This document shows, piece after piece, positions 13,379 through 19,007 of a stretch of DNA of 19,007 nucleotides. The notes under the pieces are model-generated. The model saw only the letters and a list, made by a program, of their open reading frames with translations, was not told the DNA's origin and searched no databases. This stretch comes from Clostridiales bacterium (lineage in GTDB: Bacteria; Bacillota; Clostridia; Christensenellales; CAG-917), in NCBI GenBank assembly GCA_012800805.1, contig JAAZIO010000116.1:1-19007 (forward strand), in the 5' to 3' direction. Numbering within the stretch: position 1 is the first letter of the stretch; every line of letters starts with the position of its first letter. Position numbers and translations under genes: made by a program.

Positions 13379-14494
13379 TTGAATGCATCAAGGCAACAAA
13401 AAGCCGTCTGCTGCATATATTTTGATATGCGCGAAAATTATTTTGTATTTTTCTTGGATACTCCAAATGCCGACACCGAAATTTTAGGGCGCAGAGCCCG
13501 CGACTGGGTGCTTCGCGAGTTTTACGACGTTCCCCATTGCGTTTTGGAGGGCGGCGCTTCTACTGATTTTAAAACGCTTAGCGAGGCGGCGGACATTTCC
13601 GACAGCGCTTATTATTTTGTCTTATACCTCGACATGCCCCTTGTCACAAAAAAACTTTTGGAGACGCTCACCGCGGAAGCGTCCAGGCGGCTGCTACTGA
13701 GAATCGAATTCCCCGACGGGTTCATGCAGATGACCGCCGCGGGAGACAACCAGCAAAAATATTTCTTGCGCACCGAGGATTTTTCACGCCTGGACAATGC
13801 AAAAAGCATGGCGATAGTGTATAATAGCCTAAAAGAGCGCATAAACACAAGGCTTATTTCGCAGGGAGTTTATATTCCCGACCCTCAATGCGTTTACATT
13901 GACGACACGGCGGAAATCGAAGAAGGCGCCGCAATTTATCCTTTGACATATATAAAAGGCAGTTCAAGAATAAGAAGCGGGGCAACCATAATATCTTCAT
14001 ACATCGACTGCGGCGAGGTGGAAGAAGGCGCTCGGGTGGCGTATTCCTACATTACCTCATCTATTGTAAGAAAGGGAAGCGAAGTGGGCCCGTTTGCAAG
14101 ACTCAGAGGCGCGGACATCGGCGAGCACTGCAGGATAGGGGATTTTGTCGAAGTTAAAGCATCAAAACTGCATAAGGGCGTAAAAGCCGCGCATTTAACA
14201 TATATAGGCGACGCCGAAGTTGGAGATAATACAAACATAGGGTGCGGAACCGTATTCTGCAATTATGACGGCAAGAAAAAGCACCGCACCAGAGTCGGCA
14301 AAAACTCCTTTATTGGAGCAAATGTAAACCTTGTTGCGCCCGTGACAATAGGCGACGAGGTGTTTATAGCCGCCGGAACGACGGTCACAAAGGACATAAA
14401 CGACGGCGAATTTTGTATAGGAAGAGTAAGGCAGGAGACAAAAGCGAGGAAAAAAGATGAAGCTGATAGTGGGGCTGGGAAACCCGACGGATAA
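13379..14494 (+). CDS. glmU: GlmU-like glucosamine-1-phosphate acetyltransferase with degenerate pyrophosphorylase half
   Basis: The C-terminal half (about residues 165-345) is a left-handed beta-helix with every GlmU acetyltransferase hallmark: GPFARLR with R243, VEVKASKLHKG (K260), AHLTYIGDAEVGDNTNIG with the catalytic H272, Y275 and N286, then CNYDG and AAGTTVTKD. It should make N-acetylglucosamine-1-phosphate for UDP-GlcNAc. The N-terminal part is only about 165 residues rather than ~230. It keeps an LYLDMPL strand like GlmU LYGDVPL (83-88) and the RINTRLISQGVYIPDP linker, but the LAAGxGTRM nucleotide loop and the second half of the pyrophosphorylase domain are missing. Gene order glmU-pth-mfd supports orthology. 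The start is uncertain: TTG 13379 restores a first beta strand but has no ribosome binding site; ATG 13427 is the alternative. Confidence 0.85.
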   Translation: MNASRQQKAVCCIYFDMRENYFVFFLDTPNADTEILGRRARDWVLREFYDVPHCVLEGGASTDFKTLSEAADISDSAYYFVLYLDMPLVTKKLLETLTAEASRRLLLRIEFPDGFMQMTAAGDNQQKYFLRTEDFSRLDNAKSMAIVYNSLKERINTRLISQGVYIPDPQCVYIDDTAEIEEGAAIYPLTYIKGSSRIRSGATIISSYIDCGEVEEGARVAYSYITSSIVRKGSEVGPFARLRGADIGEHCRIGDFVEVKASKLHKGVKAAHLTYIGDAEVGDNTNIGCGTVFCNYDGKKKHRTRVGKNSFIGANVNLVAPVTIGDEVFIAAGTTVTKDINDGEFCIGRVRQETKARKKDEADSGAGKPDG

Positions 14495-15020
14495 ATACTC
14501 GGGCACATATCATAACCTCGGTTTCATGGCGGTCGACAGGCTTGCCGACAAATTGAACATAAAGATAAAAAACAAAGAATGCGAAGCGCTTACGGGCGTA
14601 ACCAGCGTAAAAGGCGAACAGGTTGTGCTAGCCAAGCCCCAGACATATATGAACCTTTCGGGCGTAAGCGTATCGCAGCTTGCAAAGAAATACGGCGCAA
14701 AGGCGGAAGAGATACTTATTGTTTACGACGACGCCGACTTACCCATGTCTAAGCTAAGGGTAAGGAAAGAGGGAAGTGCCGGCACCCACAACGGAATGCG
14801 CAACATAGTATCGATTTTGGGCACCACGGCATTTCCGCGCCTTAGAATAGGAATAAAGAGCGAAAATTCGGACATCGAAATTAAAGAGAGGGTGTTGTCC
14901 AAGATATCAAAAAGCGACGGCGAGCTGATATTCCCCGCGGTTGAAAAGGCGGCGGAGGGGCTCGCCCTTTACATATACGGAGAAAAAGATATCGAAGCGC
15001 TAATGAGGGAGCTTAACTGA
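14457..15020 (+). CDS. pth: Peptidyl-tRNA hydrolase
   Basis: Predicted to release peptides from prematurely dropped peptidyl-tRNA, an essential cytoplasmic step. The 187-aa length is normal. The signature VGLGNP with N9, the catalytic histidine H19 in TYHNLGF, QTYMNLSG, YDDADLP (the catalytic-site aspartate) and GTHNGMRNI are all present, as is RLRIGI. ATG 14457 is supported by GAGGA at 14446-14450, 6 nt upstream. The gene starts 38 nt inside the end of the glmU-like gene in a different frame, and its stop shares one base with the mfd start, so the three are likely cotranscribed and coupled. Confidence 0.97.
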   Translation: MKLIVGLGNPTDKYSGTYHNLGFMAVDRLADKLNIKIKNKECEALTGVTSVKGEQVVLAKPQTYMNLSGVSVSQLAKKYGAKAEEILIVYDDADLPMSKLRVRKEGSAGTHNGMRNIVSILGTTAFPRLRIGIKSENSDIEIKERVLSKISKSDGELIFPAVEKAAEGLALYIYGEKDIEALMRELN

Positions 15021-18000
15021 TGGAGAGCTTTCTAAGCTTTAAAGCTCTTGACGGAGTATTTTTAGAAGCCGAAAAGAATTTAAAAAAAGATAACTGCGCC
15101 GTTTCCTTTATAAGAACAGGGGATGGCGCAAAGCATCATGTCCTTTCCCAAATCGAAGGCAAAAAAATAATAGTCGTGTCAGACAGACTTCAGGCGAGAA
15201 GCCTTGAGGCGGGTCTTAAGGGCTACGGCTTGAAGGCGGAGGTTCTTCCCGAGCGGGAAGACGCTTTGATATTCAGAAAAACCGTATCAAAAAACAGCAT
15301 GTTCAGCAGGGTAAAAGCGCTGGACGCTTTTTCAAGAGGAGAGCTGGACGCTCTCATAGTATCTGCGGAGGGCGCGCTTTCAAGATATCCTAAGTCAGAG
15401 CTTTTTAAAAAATATTCCTTTGAACTAAAACCGGAAGACATAATAGACCCTCTCGAGGCGGCAAAAAAGCTCTCACTACTTGGTTATGAAAGGTTCGACG
15501 CCGTTTCCGAGCCGGGAGAGTTCGCGTTAAGAGGAGATATTTTGGATGTCTGGGTTGCGGGCAGCTCCACTCCCGTAAGAATTAGCTTTTTCGATGATAT
15601 GGTGGAAAGCGTCACCGTATACGATATCGAAAGCGGCGGCGGGAAAGGTAAGCTTGACTTCGTTCGTTTTCTGCCCTCAAGCGATTTATTGATAGAAGAT
15701 AAAAAAAATTACGAACATTTAAAGGAAATAAAGGGCAGCACGGGCGCCCACGCGAGATTGTCCGAGCTGCTGCCAAAACTTGAGTGCGGAGCGCTGGGGC
15801 CAGGCTTTATCTATCTTCTTCCGCTTTTTGAAAAGGACACCACGGACATTTTCGGCTTTGATAAGGATTGCTATATTATATTTGACGAGCCAAAGCTTAT
15901 ATTTGAAAAACTCACCGTTCTTGAAAAGGAGCACACGGCAAGGGTAAAGACGCTGCTTGGCGACGGCGAAATTCTCCCCGCGCACCAAAAGGCGCTTTAT
16001 TCGGTCAGCCAAATAGCGGCCTTTATAAAAAACAGAAAGCTTGTTTCCTTAAGTTCGCTTGAACTGTCAAACCCGCTATTTAGCCCGAGCTCCCTTATCG
16101 ACGTGTCTTCAAGGGCGGTTACGAAATACTGCTATGACCAGGCGGCGTTTGCCTCCGACATGAAGCAGTTCGTGCTGTCCGACTTTACTATAGTGCTGTC
16201 CGCAAGAGACGACGCGGGCGCGTCAGCGGCGATAAGAAACCTAAAAGAAGCGGGCGTTGGATACTCCGAAACCGTAAAGAGAGGCGCCGTATGCGTAAAG
16301 AAACTGGGAATAGAAAAAGGCTTTATATATCCTAAAGCAAAGTTCGTCCTCGTCGGCGCTGAGGAGCTCTCGGGCAAAAAGCACGAGGGCGGAACGCTAA
16401 CATCAAAAAAGCCATTCGCTCCGCCAAAAGAGGGCGACTATGTAGTTCACGCCACCCACGGCATCGGCGTATGCAAAGGAACCGTCATATTGGACGCGGG
16501 CGGATATAAAAAAGAATATGTCGCCCTATCATATCTCGACGGCGACCTTTTCGTCGCAATCGACCAGATGGACTCCCTTTCAAAGTTTGTTGGCGAGGCA
16601 AACCCGCCTCTTAACAAGCTCGGCGGAAAAGAATTTGCTAGGGAAAAGGAAAAGGTAAGAAAGTCCGTTAAAAAACTCGCTATCGACCTTATGCGCCTTT
16701 ACGCCGAAAGGGAAAAAATCCAGGGCTTTAAATACAGCGAGGACACCGTCTGGCAAAAAGAGTTTGAGGATATGTTTGAATATGAAGAAACCCCCGACCA
16801 GCACGCTGCCATAAATGAGATTAAGCGCGAAATGGAGGAGGGCAAAGTCATAGACAGGCTTATCTGCGGCGACGTTGGCTTTGGAAAGACCGAAGTTGCC
16901 TTTCGCGCTATGTTCAAGACGGTAATAGACGGAAAGCAGGCTGCCATGCTTGCCCCCACCACAATCTTGGCCAAGCAGCACTATGAAACGCTTCTTCCGC
17001 GCCTTAAGCCGTTCGGCATAGAGTGCGCCCTGCTTACCAGGTTAAAATCGAAAGGCGAGGCGGAAGAGATTGCAAGCAAGCTGAAAGAGGGCAAACTGCC
17101 CCTTGTCATAGGGACTCACAGAATGCTGTCCTCCAGCATCGAGTTTAAGGATTTAGGCTTGCTTGTTTTGGACGAGGAGCAAAGATTCGGCGTTGAGCAT
17201 AAGGAAAAGCTAAAGGCAAAGTATCCCACGATAAATGTCATTACCCTTTCCGCCACCCCGATTCCTAGAACTTTCTATATGTCGCTATCGGGTATAAGGG
17301 ACATATCGCTTCTTGAAACTGCCCCCAAAGGCAGACTTAACACGGAAACTTATGTCATAGAATACAGCGACTCCCTTATTGTGGACGCGATTGAGCGTGA
17401 AACCGCAAGGGGAGGGCAGACGCTTGTTTTATACAATAAAGTCGAGTCTATACAAGAGTTTGTATATAAGTTAAAGTCAAAACTTTCCTCTTACATTTCG
17501 GTTATATACGCCCACGGGCAGATGCATCCCAAAGAGCTTGAGCAAAGGATGGAAGAGTTCTACGACAAGAAACACCATGTGCTTGTCGCAACAACGATAA
17601 TAGAAAACGGCATTGACCTACCCGACGCAAATACATTAATTGTTATAGACAGCATGAACTTCGGCCTTTCTTCGCTTTATCAGCTAAGAGGAAGAGTTGG
17701 AAGAAGGGGCGCGCTCGCAAAAGCTTATTTCACCGTTCCCAAAGGTTACGCTCTTAGCGAAACGGCGGAAAAGAGGCTGTCGGCGCTGCTTGAAAACAGC
17801 GAGATAGGAAGCGGCTTTAAAATAGCTCTTGCCGACCTTTCAATCAGGGGGGCGGGAAGCATTTTGGGCGCCGAGCAGCACGGCCATATAGAGAGAGTCG
17901 GCTACGAAATGTATATCGATATTTTAAAGAGCACGATAGAGGAGTTAAAGACGGGCATATCGCACGAGAGCGAGGATATCGATGTGAAAATCGACGCCGC

Positions 18001-18412
18001 GGCGTATATACCCGATAGCTATGTGACGCCAAGAGACAAGCTCAGGATTTACAAAAGAATATCCGAGGTATCCTCGGTGTCTGAAAGGGATAATCTTATA
18101 TATGAAATGGAGAATGCCTACGGCCCCGTTGAAGCTCCCGTCAAAAACCTTATAAACATAGCGCTGATAAGAAGGCTTATTTCCGGCTTTAATGTAAAGA
18201 GCGTAATCGTTACGGGCAAAGGCAGCGGCATAAACTTTTGCTCCAACGCCGTCTTTGAAAACGACAGGCTGCTTAAAGCCGTTGCCGACAACAGAGACAT
18301 GGCCGTTTTGACCTCAACCATACCGCCCTCGCTTATTTTCAACTTCGGCGGTCTTTCGCCCGAGGAAAAGCTTGAAAAACTTGTGGCTTTTTGGACTCAA
18401 GCTAGAGGCTAA
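15020..18412 (+). CDS. mfd: Mfd, transcription-repair coupling factor
   Basis: A DNA translocase that removes RNA polymerase stalled at lesions and recruits UvrA. The 1130-aa protein is close to the usual ~1150-1180. Order of parts: N-terminal UvrB-like region (about 1-340); RNA polymerase interaction domain starting at DYVVHATHGIGVCKG (about 473-487); helicase motifs with Walker A GDVGFGKT (617-624), DEEQ (718-721), TLSATPIPRT (742-751), TTIIENGIDLP, and QLRGRVGR (888-895); and a complete C-terminal TRCF domain. ATG 15020 forms a TGATG stop-start junction with pth, and GAGGGAG (15005-15011) lies 8 nt before. No frameshift is visible. There is no clear terminator after it. Confidence 0.97.
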   Translation: MESFLSFKALDGVFLEAEKNLKKDNCAVSFIRTGDGAKHHVLSQIEGKKIIVVSDRLQARSLEAGLKGYGLKAEVLPEREDALIFRKTVSKNSMFSRVKALDAFSRGELDALIVSAEGALSRYPKSELFKKYSFELKPEDIIDPLEAAKKLSLLGYERFDAVSEPGEFALRGDILDVWVAGSSTPVRISFFDDMVESVTVYDIESGGGKGKLDFVRFLPSSDLLIEDKKNYEHLKEIKGSTGAHARLSELLPKLECGALGPGFIYLLPLFEKDTTDIFGFDKDCYIIFDEPKLIFEKLTVLEKEHTARVKTLLGDGEILPAHQKALYSVSQIAAFIKNRKLVSLSSLELSNPLFSPSSLIDVSSRAVTKYCYDQAAFASDMKQFVLSDFTIVLSARDDAGASAAIRNLKEAGVGYSETVKRGAVCVKKLGIEKGFIYPKAKFVLVGAEELSGKKHEGGTLTSKKPFAPPKEGDYVVHATHGIGVCKGTVILDAGGYKKEYVALSYLDGDLFVAIDQMDSLSKFVGEANPPLNKLGGKEFAREKEKVRKSVKKLAIDLMRLYAEREKIQGFKYSEDTVWQKEFEDMFEYEETPDQHAAINEIKREMEEGKVIDRLICGDVGFGKTEVAFRAMFKTVIDGKQAAMLAPTTILAKQHYETLLPRLKPFGIECALLTRLKSKGEAEEIASKLKEGKLPLVIGTHRMLSSSIEFKDLGLLVLDEEQRFGVEHKEKLKAKYPTINVITLSATPIPRTFYMSLSGIRDISLLETAPKGRLNTETYVIEYSDSLIVDAIERETARGGQTLVLYNKVESIQEFVYKLKSKLSSYISVIYAHGQMHPKELEQRMEEFYDKKHHVLVATTIIENGIDLPDANTLIVIDSMNFGLSSLYQLRGRVGRRGALAKAYFTVPKGYALSETAEKRLSALLENSEIGSGFKIALADLSIRGAGSILGAEQHGHIERVGYEMYIDILKSTIEELKTGISHESEDIDVKIDAAAYIPDSYVTPRDKLRIYKRISEVSSVSERDNLIYEMENAYGPVEAPVKNLINIALIRRLISGFNVKSVIVTGKGSGINFCSNAVFENDRLLKAVADNRDMAVLTSTIPPSLIFNFGGLSPEEKLEKLVAFWTQARG

Positions 18413-18427
18413 AGCAAATAAATATTG

Positions 18428-18456
18428 TTGCAATTACATACTTTGTTGTGTATAAT
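18428..18456 (+). promoter_or_regulatory. Promoter of the lipoprotein gene
   Basis: TTGCAA (4/6) at 18428-18433 and a perfect TATAAT at 18451-18456 with a 17 bp spacer. Transcription would begin near 18463, giving a leader of about 54 nt that contains the hairpin at 18476-18506. Confidence 0.7.
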
Positions 18457-18475
18457 TACTTCGTTACGATTGATT

Positions 18476-18506
18476 ATAAGGCGTAAAGCCGCTTTTTACG
18501 GCTTAT
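18476..18506 (+). promoter_or_regulatory. Hairpin abutting the lipoprotein ribosome binding site
   Basis: Positions 18476-18487 (ATAAG, G, CGTAAA) pair with 18495-18506 (TTTACG, G, CTTAT): 11 pairs with a single central G-G mismatch and a 7-nt loop. The next base begins the GGAG ribosome binding site (18507-18510). There is no T-tract, so it is a poor terminator and more likely a leader hairpin that affects stability or translation. Confidence 0.5.
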
Positions 18507-18516
18507 GGAGAAAAAG

Positions 18517-19007
18517 ATGAAAAAGAGACTCTTTGCCATTATTTTAATACTTGCCGTTGCGGTGAGCTTGTTTGCCGGCTGCGACGAGATTATTAAAAAG
18601 AACGAGCAGCGCGACTATGCTCAGATTGCAGCCTCCGTCCACTATGACACCACGGTAAACGGCAGACAGTCGCACCAGACATCCCAAATAACTAAAGGAG
18701 ACCTTGCTACCGCGTTCAACGCAAACGGCTATCTCTATGTTAATTATTACAAAATGACCTATGAGGAAGCTTGCGAATATATATTGAAATCGCTTGCCCA
18801 GCGTGAACTGCTTACGCTGTTCGCAAAAGCCTATGTAATAAACAACAAGATTGACGGGCTTAGCATCGACAAGCTCCCCGAACAGGTGGCAATAAGAGAC
18901 CTGCTTACTCCCGCCGAAATAGATAAAGCAATTAAAGAGACCAACAAGCAGATGAAAGAGGCGCTTGACGCCGAAATAGCCGATATCATCGAAGACGAAA
19001 AGGCAAA
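18517..19007 (+). CDS. Lipoprotein, N-terminal part (possible PrsA/SurA-like foldase)
   Basis: An open frame from ATG 18517 runs off the window end; 163 codons are visible. It begins with a lipoprotein signal: MKKR, a hydrophobic stretch, then a lipobox LFAGC with C22 as the likely lipidated cysteine. A polar, helical, Lys/Glu-rich domain follows, with no catalytic motif yet. The ribosome binding site is GGAG (18507-18510), 6 nt upstream. Its place after mfd, and a helical N-terminal domain after a lipidated cysteine, fit a PrsA/SurA-type extracellular folding factor, but the diagnostic parvulin domain would lie beyond the window. The lipoprotein call is firm; the foldase call is a guess. Confidence 0.75.
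   Translation, partial: MKKRLFAIILILAVAVSLFAGCDEIIKKNEQRDYAQIAASVHYDTTVNGRQSHQTSQITKGDLATAFNANGYLYVNYYKMTYEEACEYILKSLAQRELLTLFAKAYVINNKIDGLSIDKLPEQVAIRDLLTPAEIDKAIKETNKQMKEALDAEIADIIEDEKA

Overview
The window looks like a chromosomal segment of a low-GC, Gram-positive-type bacterium (Bacillota, most likely an uncultured Clostridia or Christensenellales-like lineage). The reasons are strong Shine-Dalgarno sites, near-consensus sigma-A promoters (TTGACA, 17 bp, TATAAT), and Firmicutes-type gene orders: walJ to rlmH, glmU to pth to mfd, and mfd followed by a lipoprotein. All recognised genes are on the plus strand. The lineage is inferred; there is no rRNA here to confirm it. No phage, transposon, CRISPR or tRNA genes were seen.

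Layout. 1-2370: a promoter, a long foldable leader, two tandem MreB-family actin genes and a strong terminator. 2371-3541: about 1.2 kb of very AT-rich non-coding DNA holding a four-copy 35-37 bp tandem repeat and a degenerate ~67 bp tandem duplication. 3542-5856: an Ldh2-family malate/lactate dehydrogenase and a malic enzyme in one operon with a terminator. 5897-6974: a single-gene unit for an unrecognised membrane-anchored protein. 6983-7719: a single-gene unit for a GtrA-like membrane protein, with a perfect consensus promoter. 7748-11116: an overlapping operon of walJ-type metallo-beta-lactamase, two CPBP (CAAX-type) intramembrane proteases and rlmH; its first gene appears to be read from a leaderless mRNA. 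11117-11590: AT-rich spacer. 11591-12842: an M14 metallopeptidase with an altered substrate-site motif, overlapping tadA. 12843-13378: AT-rich spacer with short repeats. 13379-18412: a GlmU-like acetyltransferase with a shortened, degenerate pyrophosphorylase half, then pth and mfd in a tight overlapping run. 18428-19007: a promoter, a hairpin touching the ribosome binding site, and the start of a lipoprotein that runs off the window.

Shared theme: several genes concern the cell envelope (MreB pair, WalJ-like hydrolase, membrane proteases, M14 peptidase, GlmU-like enzyme, lipoprotein). The rest are translation and repair housekeeping (RlmH, TadA, Pth, Mfd) and C4/C3 acid metabolism.

The points most worth following are the GlmU-like protein with a lost nucleotide-binding half, the two intramembrane proteases sitting between walJ and rlmH where htrA is found in several Firmicutes, the likely leaderless walJ start, the divergent MreB pair with a foldable leader, and the repeat-bearing AT-rich spacers. 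I found no clear multi-gene defence or mobile system.
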